A stretch of DNA of 64,000 nt from an uncultured Candidatus Altimarinota bacterium (GCA_937944145.1 CALDZK010000004.1:1-64000); one strand, 5' to 3'; positions 1-13,886 are shown, counted from the first letter of the stretch. The notes: generated by a model from the letters alone, not told the origin. Numbers and translations are program-made.

Positions 1-143
1 GCGCTTGTTTCGAAAAATCTAGGGATAATTCCATGAATAAAAGCCATACAGCTTGCCTTGAGGGATTCACGTGCAAAGAAAAATGCGAGTTTTTGGTGTT
101 GCTTATAAGAGACACCATGATCTTGTAAGTGTTTTTGGAACAT
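1..143 (-). CDS. DUF6356-like small membrane protein (partial, runs off left edge)
   Basis: Begins at an ATG at 143 and continues past base 1, so about 47 N-terminal residues are visible. The start MFQKHLQDHG, followed by SYKQHQKLAFFFARES and then CMAFIHGIIPRFF, resembles DUF6356 proteins, which have an xxHLxxVGExYxQH start and a hydrophobic LIHxxxPFLF stretch. DUF6356 is a short family of unknown function with a hydrophobic second half. No start other than 143 is obvious. The assignment rests on pattern memory only and the C-terminus is missing. Confidence 0.55.
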   Translation of the reverse strand, partial: MFQKHLQDHGVSYKQHQKLAFFFARESLKASCMAFIHGIIPRFFETS

Positions 144-208
144 AATTCAAATAGTAAGATAGTATCATATATCTCTGCAAAACGTATATTCACACTACTA
201 AGGAATCG

Positions 209-685
209 TTATTTTAGAATCCCATAATTTACTACTCATTTATAACTTCTATCTAAAATTATAGACATATTATCGTCTCATATGACCTTATTTCAATTCA
301 TTCCGAGTAAAGACTCAGTATTAATTTCACTATAACTAGATCCATCCAACATTCCTATACTACATTCTGTTTTAATATTATCTTGTACCATTCCTTCTAT
401 ATCAATCAAAATTTTCCCCATTTGGGATATAAAATGTCTTACTGTCTTATTCAATACCTCACTTCGAACAATACGCTCAAATTCTTTTCAATGAAGGAAC
501 ATCTTTACGGTTTTAGACGAATTATTTATCAAAACTTGGGATGCTAACGCAAAATCGTTAAATCAATGTATTTGTATATCTGAATCTATCTTATCCTCAG
601 CATGAAATTCTAGCACCTTCTTATAAGTATCTGTAACACTTGGAACAGAAGAATCTATCTTTATAGGCTTATACAATCCAAACAT
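209..685 (-). CDS. Hypothetical protein, 158 aa
   Basis: Open from ATG 685 to TAA 209 only if five in-frame TGAs are read as Gly. It starts MFGLYKPIKIDSS and is a soluble, mildly charged protein with no membrane segment or recognisable motif. It lies just downstream of gyrB on the same strand (21 bp from the gyrB stop), so it may be co-transcribed with it. I do not recognise the family. Confidence 0.6.
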
Positions 686-706
686 AAGTTTTTATATTAA
701 TAATAT

Positions 707-2617
<1,911 letters not shown>

Positions 2618-2690
2618 AATTCGCTCTAATAATTAAGATATATTTGTATATATACAATATAATAGGCTTCAAAAACAAGGCAAATAAAAA

Positions 2691-2716
2691 TTTTCTCCAG
2701 ACGGGAGAAAAAATAA
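2691..2716. other. Hairpins in the divergent gyrB / 2887 intergenic region
   Basis: The 269-bp gap between gyrB (minus) and the plus-strand gene at 2887 holds an 8-bp inverted repeat TTTTCTCC / GGAGAAAA with a 4-5 nt loop, followed by a second small palindrome CCTCTGAGAGG near 2729. They could be leader hairpins of gyrB or transcription barriers. I see no gene in the gap. Confidence 0.35.
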
Positions 2717-2886
2717 AACCTCTGAGAGGCTTAATTTTGAGGGAATTCTTATCGTTTTTGAGAAAATTGGTTTTTTGAAGAATTTTTTTCTAGACGGGGA
2801 TGGAAATAGGAACGTTTTGAGGGGAATTTTTTGACTATTAACTAGAACATAATACATTTATTATAAATCTAGATATATAATTACAA

Positions 2887-3456
2887 ATGATGTCAGTTGA
2901 AAGAAAAATAGAAGATATAGAAAATGAAATAATACATATGATCTATGTAGTTGAGTTATGATTTAAGATATGTGAAAATATGGAATTAATCCCTTGAAGA
3001 GGCAATGATTTTTTACCTTATTGGCATAATTTAAACTATTCTAATTCTATTATTATTTTAGAAGAAGTTTTAGGAGGTGGGAATAAAAAAGAACTTAATT
3101 TAAATTACTACATAAAAAGAAAAGAGAGCGAAATAACAGAAGAGCAGATGCCTTCATTAGAAAAGTTTAAAGAAGAAATTAATACATTATCAAAAAGAGT
3201 AAAGGACAATCCACTATACACAAACGATCAGTGAAAAAGACTCAGTTTAAGAAGCAATATAGCAGCACATAAAAATAAGAACTTTATACATAGAGATTTT
3301 ACATGTGGCTATATGTCTCCTGAAATTCAAGAAAAATACACTGCAATCATAAGTGACCTAAAAAAGATTTATTGTAATTTTACAAATCGGACAACTGAAA
3401 ACCCTTTCTGAAAAATAGAAAGTCAATCCCAAAAAATCATTTCAAAATTAATATAA
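2887..3456 (+). CDS. HEPN/AbiU2-like hypothetical protein, 189 aa
   Basis: Open from tandem ATGs at 2887/2890 to TAA 3456, with four TGA=Gly codons. It is a helical protein. A segment RLSLRSNIAAHKNKNFIHRD near residues 120-140 resembles the R-x(4,6)-H region of HEPN/AbiU2-type proteins (R..IAAHKN), which in other families act as RNase toxins or abortive-infection factors. No antitoxin-like partner is adjacent. The HEPN call is a weak resemblance, not an established assignment. Confidence 0.5.
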
Positions 3457-3656
3457 ATCAGAGATCTACTTACTCCACTTCACATCCTAGATGAAAGCAC
3501 CAATCATACAAGTTTTTACAATAGTTTACTATCTAAAAAATATTTACTGTAGTTGTCAATAAGAAACATCTCCCATAGATCTAAAATATCTTGCTCATAA
3601 TAAAGTATATATGTTAGCGTAGTAATAAGTACTTACTCACTAACACCTCCCATGCT

Positions 3657-6600
3657 ATGAAGCAAACAGTAAAATACAAACAGATACTCGCCCATATCTG
3701 TCTCTATTCGATGGTACTCCAAAACCTTGTTTTTGTACCGATAGGTCACGCTGGTGATACTGGAGAAATACTTGATTCTAGGATAAAAACTCAGCAAGAA
3801 CTCTTTCCTCAAAATCACAAAGATATAATCTCTCAAGAAATACAAATCCCAAAAATATCAAATGAAGCAGAGATAGCAAACGACATAGACTTCATAGAGG
3901 GATTAGGGGCTTTTCTAGAAGAAGACAAAAAACAAGGTAGTACAAAACCTGTAAGCAAAACAAAAGTACTCGAATCTGAAAAACTCGACTATGTAAACTC
4001 TCAAAAAAGTACCAAAGATACCTACTCGAAAGAAAAAATCATAGTAAAATACAAAGAAGGAAAATCTATCAGTGGAAGAATCCAAATAAGAAATAGCATA
4101 AAAAATGAAGGTATATCTGGAATCAAAATGGAAACTCTCAACAGTCTAGATATAGGGGTGATATCCATGTGAAAAGAAATACAAAATATAGAAAAGACTG
4201 TCAAAGACCTAAATTCTCTCCCTCATATAGAATACGCAGAACTCGACTACGCACTCTCACGTCAAGATCTCACATGAGTTCAGAGTAGTGACCCTAGGAG
4301 TATAGAACAATGGCATCTGAGATCTATATCAGCTGAATCAGCGTGGGAGGTATATGATGACACGAGCTCCCAATCTATCGTTTCTATCATAGATACCTGA
4401 GTGGACTACCTTCATCCTGACCTCGTTGGAAACCTCCAAGATCTCTCAAGCGAATGTAGGAGTTATACAGGAGCAGTGATCAGTTCATGATGTCCTAACC
4501 ATGGAAGAAATTTTGAAGATGGTTTTTTTACACTCTTTGATCGAGACGAGACCTTTGACATCTCTGGACATGGAACACATATAAGTGGAGTGATATGAGC
4601 TACTAGAGATAATAATATAGGTGGTGCAGGAGTGACCCAAAACGCAAAACTTATCCAAGCTAGAACAGATACATACAATGCTCTTTTTCAAACATTTTTT
4701 GTCTCTGATTCGATAAAAGCACTCGATTTTGCTATACAAAATAATACAAAAGTTGTAAATGCAAGTTATGGAGGGACTTCTTTTTCCCAAGCCGCACATG
4801 ACTCAATAGACAGGGCCAGACAAGAATGAATACTCTTTGTAGCTGCAGCATGAAACAATGGGGAAGATAATGATAGTGTTGCTTTTTATCCAGCAAACTA
4901 TGATCTAGATAATATCATCAGTGTTGCTGCTCTTTCTGCAAATGACACACTCCCTGCGTATTCTAACTACTGAGCAAATCAAGTAGACATAGCAGCTCCA
5001 GGATGAGATATAACAAATGATGAAACAGGGGAAGGAGGTATACTCTCTACCTATCCCGGACAACAAACTGTATTTTTAGAGGATTTTGAAACTGGATCAT
5101 GATTTACCGTGACAGGTACAGGATCTGACTGGTATCTGTATGGATGAGGGGTAGGAATACACACTCAAGAACCTCTGTTTTATACTGGAGGGGTTGATAG
5201 TATATTGACCTTCAATGACGTATTTTCTCTCGACTGAGCAACTGCGTGAACTGTCGAATGAGTAGTAAGTTGTAGTTTTTGATCTTTTGGAATCTTTGAT
5301 AGCGACTTTTGAGATGAGATTAACTTTTTTATACATGATAGAGACTTAGGGACAGATAGGTTCGTAGGTGGAGCATTTACGAGTGATCCATGAACAGCAA
5401 GTGATTTTAGGTTTAAAATACCTTTTACTGATCCTACTCTCATGAGAGACAATCTACAACTCAGGGTACAGTTTTTCACCGATCAAGATGACGACGTCGG
5501 AACATGATGTCTCCTGGATGATATCGAAGTCATCTCTCACAACAAAGACAATCATGGTTACAAGTTTATACAAGGAACTTCATTTGCTGCCCCTATAGTA
5601 GCATGAGCTGCTGCTATGGTATGGAGCTACAATCCTGAGATGGGATATCAAGAAGTAAAAGACATACTCCTCACAAGTGGTGACGACATCTGACTCCAAA
5701 GCCAGATCCTCACGGGGAGAAAAGTAAACCTCAACACATCTATACAAGAAACTATAAATAGGTATGGAATCATTCAAAGTGGAAATTTCATATGATCGAG
5801 TTTCTCTGCTCCAGTGATCGATCTAGACGATAAAAGTATATCTCTATCTGGATCCACTATTCAACTCCAAAGTACGGGAACATCTATAAATCTACAAAAC
5901 AATGCTTCTATAGAATGAAACGGGGAAATACATATCTCTACAGGCTCTGAGCTCCTGAGTGGAACGGGACAAATACTCGCAACATCAGAAGACTTTGATG
6001 TGTTTTTCTATGATAGCTATAACCAAAACATCACGAGTGAAGATCAAGTAGTGTACGGACAGTGAGTATATCTATCATACACTGGAGCTCTCAGTGGAAC
6101 AGGGGTACAAATCCAAATCGGAGATATATACCAAGGCGAAATACAACAAGACCTATTTATTCCTCTAGAGGAAAGCTTCTCTGGAAGTCTCCAATATAGA
6201 GTATATGCAGACTGAGATACTCTGGACAGAGTCTCCTCTGGTATAGAAGTTCAAGTCCTTCAAGGAAGTACTCCTAGTATAGACTTTCGTGAATCTGAAG
6301 AACATTTCGAAGTAGAAATCACACCAAGTCAAGTAGAAGTATGACAAAGAGCTGACATACAAATAACAGCCATTGGTCTAGATGGAAATACTCTAGAGTG
6401 ATATACCTGATCTATAAATATAAGCAGTGGTACAGACTCTGGAGTTGTTTTTAGTAGTGAACTCTGAGGAAGTCCATATGTATTTCAGGCGAGTGACAAT
6501 GGACAAAGACTCTTTGAAGACAGTGTAGAGTTCTCAAGTGAAGGTCTTCATAGTATCAGCGTCAACGATACAGATAATACTGAAATACAATGAAGTACTA

Positions 6601-8588
6601 CACTGCAAGTAGGAACAAGAGTGTTCCCTATAGTTAGCATCACATGAGAAAATACTATTTCAAATACTCAAACTCAAACACTCACTCTGAACTCTTCTGA
6701 GTACCCAATAAGCTACAATATAGAATGAGACATAAATACCGATATATCTGGAAGCACCACTCAAGCCATAGAAGTACAAGTAGAACTCAGTGGAGTATCA
6801 GGAGAGAAAGATATTAACTTTTCTGCCACTGACACGGATGGAAACACTGCTACTGGTACAACTCGTATAACTCTCGACCAAGAACTCCCTGAGATAAACA
6901 TAAATTCTCACCAAACAGATCAAGCAGTTAGCGGAGACAATATAGTCATTGCGTGAACTGTTTTTGATACTTACTGAGTAGAGACTCTGTCCATCGGGTG
7001 AAACTCTGTTGAGATATCTTGATCTGGATCATGGTCACAACAGCTAGGGATAAATGGATGAGAAAATACTATACCTTATATTCTTAGCGATACTGCAAGT
7101 AATATTCTCACCGGAAGTCTAAATATCATACGAGTACCTGAAGTTACAGCAATAAGCACTCAAGATATCTGACCAAACTCTGGAGTCATACAATTCCAAA
7201 CAGATCTCGAGTCTATCTGAGAAGTCATCTATGGAACTCAGAGTTGAAACCTCAACCAGAACATAAGCTCTCAAAACACTCAAACAGACCACAATATCCT
7301 CATACCCGGCCTCTCTCCTAGTACAAAATACTACTATAGTGTAAGGTGAAACTTGTGAACACATACATGATCTTATTCTGAAGTACAAGAGTTTTCTACT
7401 ATAGAAGTAGACACAACACCTGATATATTTGAACTTCCTGAGATACAAGGAGTAGGCCTGAGTCAGCAAGTACCCTCAAACCCTGTCAATATATCTGGTA
7501 TCAATACTCCTACTATAATACAAATCCAAAACGGGGAATACAGAGTCAATCAATGAGAGTGGACAAACCAAGAATGAACTATACAAAACCAAGACACTCT
7601 GGAGATAAGAACACTCTCAGCATCAGAGTATACTCGTTCAAATACTGCTACATTTCAGGTAGGAGGAGTAAGTTTTAGTTTTGTCGTCACAACTCGTCAA
7701 GCATCACTCTCACGTGGTGGAAGACCATCCAAAACATTTGCTACTCCTAAAAGACAAACAAGAAAAACCTCAGCCTCAGTTGAAAATAGCACAAAAGCAA
7801 AAAAAGAAAGCACCACAAGTAGCTCTCCTCAGAGAAACACGATTACAAAACCTCAAGAAAAAACAACTCTTTCTGAGCCAAAAAAAGAAGAACTAGACTA
7901 TCAACTCCTACAAGAATCAGAAAAGATACAAGACATGTTTCTGAGTAATGTAGAAGACTACAAAAAACTCGATACTATACTCAATCACATGAAGTATCTA
8001 TCAAGCGATATACAAGAACTACAATCAGATCTACAAGGGGAATATCAAAACTGGAAACACGATCTAGAAACATATGACGAAACAACACCAACAAAGATTC
8101 TTATCATGCGTCATAGGGAAAATATAGAAACCCTCAAAGAGTATTCTCAAAGAGTGCTATCTCTATGAGATATACAAATAAAAAAAATCGATTGAGCTCC
8201 TCTATGATATATACACTATCCAGAGGGAAGTGTCGGAATAGTACAGCAAAAGTTTAGAGAAAACTATAAAACCAATAGTAGAGAAAAGCAACAAAAGGTA
8301 GAACAGTTTCTATACTTGCTTCATAAAATAGAACTACTAGAAAACACTTCTCCTGAGAAAAAGGAACTCCAAAAACAAGCCCGTACACTCTTTCAAAGAG
8401 AGATAAAAACTCTTGAGGTACTAGAATGAAAAAGAAAAAAGAGTACTAGTACTCATCCTGCTACAACCCCAAAACAAAAAGATACTACAAAAGATAGAAG
8501 AAAAGACTCAAAAAATATAGAACTCTCTCCTGTAGAAGAAAATAGACTGAGAACAAAAAAATCTATATCTGAATTAATCAGTATCTAA
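3657..8588 (+). CDS. Giant secreted subtilisin-like (S8) serine protease, 1,643 aa
   Basis: One continuous frame from ATG 3657 to TAA 8588 with dozens of TGA=Gly codons. A hydrophobic signal-like segment lies at residues 8-30 and an I9-like propeptide at about 130-205. The S8 triad is visible: Asp246 (SIIDTGVDY), His305 (SGHGTHISGV) and Ser642 (GTSFAAPIVAGAA). Between His and Ser, residues of about 473-622 form a Gly/Asp-rich beta insert (starting FLEDFETGSGF) that looks like a MAM or jelly-roll domain. Repeated beta/Ig-like segments follow, then an Fn3-like module at about 1160-1248 (GLSPSTKYYYSVRG). The last 300 residues are highly charged and coiled-coil-like. Likely exported for extracellular or cell-surface proteolysis. 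No sortase motif or GlyGly-CTERM tail is seen. Confidence 0.9.
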
Positions 8589-8593
8589 ACAAA

Positions 8594-9157
8594 CTATTTA
8601 CTCCATTCCCCATCTTTCAAAGCTAGCTTTATATCTTCGATGAATTCGTCTATCTCCAACCCAAGCAGAGTTTCACAATTCCTCGCTTCAGCTCTATCCA
8701 CTCCTGCAGCAAATCACTTATCTTTGAGTTTTTTCTTGATGGACTTTGGTTTGATATCCATCACGTCGTCAGAGGGTAGCATACGAAAATATGCCCAGAT
8801 AAACCCTGAGAGCTCGTCAACTGCGTTTATGTATTTGCTCACTACAGTATCTGGTTGCTCACTAATCCCAGGAAGAAAATGTCCGTGTGAGCGAATATCT
8901 CCCAGCAGATCTGCGGGAGCATCTATCTCGGCCATGATTTTTTCAAAATCGTCTCTCAGGTGTTTATCTCCATCCTTTTCTATATAATCCCAGTCTATGT
9001 CATGGAGTACGCCGACCAGCCACCAGTAGTGACTATCTTCTCCAAGTTTTTCTCCGAAGTATTTCATGATTGTTCCGACTTGTAGGAGATGTTGTTTAGT
9101 TTTGGTTGAGTATTTGTCTATCAGATCGAGAGCTTGTTGTTGTGTAGGAAGAGACAT
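8594..9157 (-). CDS. HD-domain hydrolase, 187 aa
   Basis: A small HD-superfamily metal phosphohydrolase. The N-terminal helix (QALDLIDKYSTKTKQHLLQVG) supplies the first His, His52-Asp53 (GVLHDIDWDY) is the HD pair, and later metal ligands appear as SHGHFLPG and AVDELSGFI. Such proteins hydrolyse nucleotides or phosphoesters, but the substrate cannot be told here. A TGA at 8714 (read Gly) would truncate it under the standard code; the true end is TAG 8594. It converges on the protease gene with a 5-bp gap. Confidence 0.8.
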
Positions 9158-9168
9158 TATATAAAATA

Positions 9169-9834
9169 TTAATCCGTAAAATCTCTAACCTTCTGTTCTA
9201 TTTCTTCTATTGGGAGTAACATTCAAGTACATTTTTTCAGTTCAAGTCTAATCTTTTTTAGAACTGCCTCACTAAATAAAACTTTTTCAATATTCTCTTC
9301 TCTTGTAGCATTTGCAACTTCAAACAGTCATTCTACTGCATCTTTCTGAAACGACTCCTTATGAAAATACTTTAACGCCTCTACCAACTTAGGTATATTC
9401 TTTCAAGAAAGTAAATCTACGCTTAATACAAGGTCAAAATCTACTTTTTTATTAAAAGTTAGTCTATACAGCTTCCATTGTCTCAGGTTTGTTAAAACTA
9501 CCCACTTGACTCACTCGTTAGACGCATAGCTCGTAGCTTGAAATAGATGATTATCATTTAATTCTAAGTTTATAGCTTTTACTTCTATAAGAAATTTTAA
9601 TTTTCCATCAAGCTTTACACCGTAATCACAGAATTGTCCTCTAATTTTATACTCAGTAGTAACTTCGAAAAACTTATCATATCATAAAACATCTCCTAAA
9701 ATATCGTTGATTATATTTGAAGTATCGCTTTCGTTAATTCACTTTTGATACGCTAACTCTATAACTTTTTTGTACTTACGTAGTCATTTAATAGCCTGAT
9801 CTTGAGATTTTTTGGTAAGTTTGAGGTTTTTCAT
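9169..9834 (-). CDS. Type I restriction HsdR_N-like PD-(D/E)xK protein, 221 aa
   Basis: Resembles the N-terminal nuclease-fold domain of type I restriction R subunits (HSDR_N_2). It has an acidic GQFCDYGVKLDGK segment, then FLIEVKAINLEL (the ExK of a PD-(D/E)xK core), HLFQATSYASNEG, and WVVLTNLRQWKLYRL. It is much shorter than HsdR and lacks helicase motifs, with no hsdM or hsdS nearby, so it is a stand-alone domain. It may be a nuclease or DNA-binding accessory protein. It ends 11 bp upstream of the HD gene start on the same strand, so the two may be co-transcribed. Confidence 0.7.
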
Positions 9835-9957
9835 GTATTATTTTTATTGACTATAAATACTTCTAAATGTACGAGTTTTCCTCAGAAAATCAAAAAAATA
9901 CATTTTTAGAATCCCGATTCATCCATATACTTATTTTTAGTTTCTCTCTAAAAAATA

Positions 9958-11559
9958 ATGAGAAAAAAATACATCATCATTACCGGTTGAGTTATCTCGT
10001 GAATCTGAAAGTGAGTCACCAGTGCTGCAACCGGTTTTTTCTTTGCAGAAAAACACAAAGTCACCCCGATAAAGCTCGACTGATATCTCAATGTAGACCC
10101 AGGAACGATGAATCCCCATGAACATGGAGAAGTATTTGTCCTGCATGATGGTTCTGAGGTAGATATGGATTTTGGTCATTATGAGCGTTTCCTCTGAAAT
10201 ACCTGCGAAGGAATTCAAAGTATCTCTATGGGGAAAATATTTGCTGGAATACTGGAAAAAGAACGTAGAGGAGACTTTCTCGGGAAGACGGTTCAGATGA
10301 TCCCCCACGTAACAGACTATATCGTAGATCGTATAGAAGAGACATTTGCGCAAACTGGGTGAGATATATGTATGGTCGAAGTCGGAGGAACTGTCGGTGA
10401 TATAGAGGCAGAGTTGTATTTCGAAGCGATTCGTCAGATGCGTCATAGAAAGAAAAGAGGGGACTTTCTCCATATACATCTGACCTATGTCCCTATTCCT
10501 GGTGGAGTGCAAGAACAAAAAACCAAACCAACTCAACAGTCTGTAAATCTACTACAATCTCGTGGTCTCTTCCCAGATATAATTGTCGCTCGTAGTGTGA
10601 GTCCTCTCAGTAGTGACTCACGTCGCAAGATAGCACTCTTTTCAAATCTGCGAGAAGACCGAGTGTTTTCTATTCCTGATGTTGCCTCTATCTATACGAT
10701 TCCGAGTCTTCTCAAAAAGCAAAAGATAGACAAGGTCGTATATGGACTCCTGGGAGTACCGTTTTTTGAAGGGAAAAAACTCGAAATTTGGGACAATATC
10801 CTAAAAAACGAAGCAAAAAAATCTATACATATCGGTATAGTGGGAAAATACACAGCACTCGAAGATAGTTACTCCAGTGTCGTGGAGGCCCTGTATCATG
10901 CCGGATATAATCTGGGAGTACATATCGATATATCATTTATCAATACGCGCACAAAAGACGGAATCTCTGGAGTAAAAAAATGTGATGGATGTATCGTGCC
11001 AGGATGATTTGGTGATACAGCTATAGAAAATATGATCGACACACTGCAGTATATTCGTGAAAATAATATCCCCTGTCTATGAATCTGTCTCGGACTGCAA
11101 CTGATGACTATAGAATACGCGAGAAATATCCTAGGTATCAAAAAGGCAAATAGTCTCGAGTTTAGTAAGACCAAGGACGATGTTATCACTCTACTTGATA
11201 GTCAGAAAAAAGTCGTAAACAAATGAGGAACTATGCGTCTGGGGGGACAAAACAGTATCCTGAAAACATCACAAATATATGATCTCTACACATCTGCGAA
11301 AAGAATCTCGGATATTGATATCGTGACTGAGAGGTTTCGTCATAGGTATGAAGTCCATCCAGAGTTTGCAAAAAAACTCCAAAAATCTGACCTACAAGTC
11401 GTAGGAAAAAGTCAAAAAGAAGGGATTGTTCAGTTTATCGAGATGAAACAGGATATACATCCTTATTATGCAGCAACCCAAGCTCATCCAGAACTCACGA
11501 GTAAACTCGAAAATCCTGGACCATTATTCATGGGGTTGGTAAGAGCTTGTATGAAGTAG
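9958..11559 (+). CDS. pyrG: CTP synthase
   Basis: Makes CTP from UTP, ATP and glutamine; 533 aa, normal for PyrG. The amidoligase domain opens with YIIITGGVISGIGKGVT, in which four glycines are TGA within 13 codons. It continues with [15 protein letters not shown] and [11 protein letters not shown]. The glutaminase domain has the nucleophile motif [11 protein letters not shown] and the C-terminal HPELTSK. A PFFEG-type motif precedes the class I amidotransferase half. Complements the pyrBCDFE genes elsewhere in the window. Confidence 0.96.
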
Positions 11560-11562
11560 TTA

Positions 11563-11590
11563 TTGACAAATACTATAAAAATCATATAAA
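11563..11590 (+). promoter_or_regulatory. Sigma70-type promoter for the 11618 gene
   Basis: Perfect TTGACA at 11563-11568, a 16-bp spacer and TATAAA at 11585-11590. It lies directly after the pyrG stop and 28 bp before the next ATG. Confidence 0.65.
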
Positions 11591-11617
11591 TACCCTTATA
11601 CTTAATGGTAAATTTAT

Positions 11618-12184
11618 ATGAATACTTCTGATTGGTCAAGATTTGAGTCCTCTTTCTGTAAATTACGCTACTGTACAAATATTCCAAATTCTATCGAAAA
11701 ACTAGAATGAGAGATACTCCGAAAGATAAAAGTACTCCTCTATATTCAAGAACGAATAGATAGGTGTTTTCTATGTTATGATGGAGATATAAATAGAAAA
11801 TCAAAACATTTTAGAGCAATAAATAATTGTCACTCTACTGCAGATTTTGTATCCTCACAACAAAGACAAAATCCATCATATTTATCTTTTCAGAATATCG
11901 AAAGCCTCATAGAGAATGACTGGAATATATGCCAAAGTATAGCTAATAGTATCCAAACAGACTATGCAATATGTAGTATATGATGAGAGAAAATAGACGG
12001 ATCATGAATATATATAGAACATTCTTTCATTATCTGTAACGCAAAAGAGTGAAACGATCTCTTATGCTTCCACCAGTATTGAAGTGGGGGTATATATATG
12101 TTTTCTCCTATATCAGAAATAATAGAAATTTATTTATGACACATAGAAAAAAATAAAAGATTTATATGTGTTAAAGAGTTATAA
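11618..12184 (+). CDS. Hypothetical protein, 188 aa
   Basis: Starts MNTSDWSRFESSFCKLRYC and needs eight TGA=Gly codons. It is unusually rich in cysteine (about ten), including CFLCYDG near residue 55, an ICSIGG segment, and CFHQYCSGG near 160. This could suggest metal binding or disulfides, but no known zinc-finger spacing is met. It has its own consensus promoter and converges on prfA, with no clear terminator between them. Family not recognised. Confidence 0.6.
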
Positions 12185-12190
12185 ATAGAT

Positions 12191-13267
12191 CTATTCCCCC
12201 TTTCCTGCAGCCTCGAGTTTCATCTGTTGATCAGCCACAGCACATCCATCAATTATGGGAGCGAGTTTCCCTGACATAATACCTGGAATTCCTGAAAAGT
12301 TTTGTCCGATACGGTGATCAGTAACTCTATCCTGAGGAAAATTATAGGTTCTGATTTTTTCACTTCTATCTCCAGATCCTACCTGAGCAAGACGAGCTTC
12401 TCCCATCTCTTTTTGCCTTCTTTCTTCTTCGACTGCATAGATTTTTGCTCTGAGGATTTGATAGGCTTTTTCTCTATTTTTATGTTGGGATCTCCCTTCC
12501 TGACAAAATACCGATATACCTGTTGGTATATGGACCATATGAATAGCAGAATCTGTCGTATTTACGTGCTGACCTCCCGCACCTGATGACTTTGTTGCTT
12601 TGATTTCTAGATCTTCGTCTTTGAGTTCCACGTCAAATTCTTCTGCCTCTGGCATGATCGCAACCGTGATAGCGCTCGTATGAACACGTCATTTACTTTC
12701 GGTTTCTGGAATTCTCTGAACTCTGTGAACTCATGACTCGTATTTGAATCTGCTATACGCTCCAGCACCACGAACCTCAAAGACCATTTCCTTTACTCCT
12801 CCAGATTCTCACTCGGAACGTTCTGTCACTTCGACTTTGTATCATTCTTCTTCTGCGAACATGATATAGCTACGAGCGAGTTCTCCAGCGAAGAGTGCTG
12901 CCTCTTCTCCTCCTGCTCCAGCACGGATTTCTACCATGATGTTTTTATCATCATTTGGGTCTTTTGGGAGCAGTGCCACTTTGAGTTTTTCTTCCAGATC
13001 GGGTATTGCTCATTCTGCTTCCGATATTTCCATCTTTATTAAGTCTTTCATCTCAGCATCTGATTCTGACGTAAGCATTTCTTTGTTTTCCTCTAGAGAT
13101 TCACTCAGGGTTTTGTACTCAAGGTAGAGAGTCACGGCTTCTTCTATAGATTTTTTTCTCGTCGAAACTTCTTTGACCTTTTTTTGATCTTTAAATATCT
13201 CAGGATTTGAAAGCTCTTGTTCGAGTGATTCGAATTCTGTTACGAGGGTATCGAGGTTAAATTTCAT
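12191..13267 (-). CDS. prfA: Peptide chain release factor 1
   Basis: 358 aa. It releases the nascent peptide at UAA and UAG. The specificity loop reads RIPETES, i.e. the PxT signature of RF1 rather than the SPF of RF2, and the catalytic GGQ is in [26 protein letters not shown] and the C-terminal part of the catalytic domain are typical. Three TGA=Gly codons interrupt the standard frame. An RF1-only repertoire is what a UGA-sense genome needs. A MazF-like toxin lies immediately upstream on the same strand. Confidence 0.96.
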
Positions 13268-13328
13268 GATAGACTTGATTTTAAAATAAATTTTTATATA
13301 CTAGCTAGTACTTTGGGCTTCGGCCTCA

Positions 13329-13346
13329 TCTCACAGAAATGTGAGA
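13329..13346. other. Hairpin between the MazF-like gene and prfA
   Basis: Seven-bp perfect stem TCTCACA / TGTGAGA around a GAAA loop, beside a second small stem GGC-TTCG-GCC at about 13317-13326. There is no T-run, so it is not a classic terminator. It sits in the 95-bp leader of prfA and could be an mRNA processing or stability element. Confidence 0.35.
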
Positions 13347-13362
13347 AGAATTATGAAAAGAG

Positions 13363-13761
13363 CTATGAAAATAGTTCTTTTATTTTTTCGAGAAGTATTC
13401 TATAATCATCTTTTGAAAGCATTCACTTTTTTTCTGCCAATCTTTTCGAAGAAACAAGTTTTAGTTGAGCTAAAGACGCAAAACTCTTCTTATCTTTTTC
13501 AAATCACTGAACTTCTACATGATGAATACTTTGCGTCTTGTCTACAGAAGTAAGAGGAAGTGCGTAAAAACTATGTCTGTTGAGTTTTTTTATGATCACT
13601 ACCGGTCTCAAGAACTGTTCTCATTTTCCATTCTGTTCTACTCCGACATTTATCCCAAAAGTACAATACCATATCTCTCTATCATGAAAATACGGTATAT
13701 TTTCCTTCTTATGAATATTCTTTTTTTGAGAATTCCAGATATCAAAGTCCTTGTAATCCAT
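13363..13761 (-). CDS. PemK/MazF-family endoribonuclease toxin-like protein, 132 aa
   Basis: MazF-fold signature: after a Lys-rich N-terminus, EIWYCTFGINVGVEQNGKG (start of the SH3-like barrel), then EQFLRPVVIIKKL (the RPVVVI strand) and FYALPLTSVDK. The C-terminal SFASLAQLKLVSSKRLAEKKG matches the SxLxxxQlrtvsxxRL helix. MazF proteins cleave mRNA at short motifs. No antitoxin gene is visible upstream: the gap 13762-13886 holds only a promoter for the divergent gene. It therefore looks like an orphan, or a housekeeping member of the family, 95 bp upstream of prfA. Confidence 0.8.
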
Positions 13762-13831
13762 GTATTATATCATTTCTAAATTCTTGCACAGTGTAGTGAA
13801 AAAGAGGCAAAGAGCAAGGGGAGATATGATA

Positions 13832-13859
13832 TTGACAAAGTTATAAATATTTTTATTAT
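13832..13859 (+). promoter_or_regulatory. Sigma70-type promoter for the 13887 gene
   Basis: TTGACA at 13832-13837, a 16-bp spacer and TATTAT at 13854-13859 (with a further TATAAT overlapping 3 bp downstream). It lies 27 bp before the ATG. Confidence 0.6.
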
Positions 13860-13886
13860 AATAAATAATACTGTTATTAATACTAT

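Noticed and set aside
9958-11559. CGA reassigned to tryptophan, as reported for some Absconditabacteria
   Set aside because: pyrG uses CGA at 10651 and 10660 in a charged segment where Arg reads naturally, and Trp would be odd. Not proven, but no support for reassignment here.
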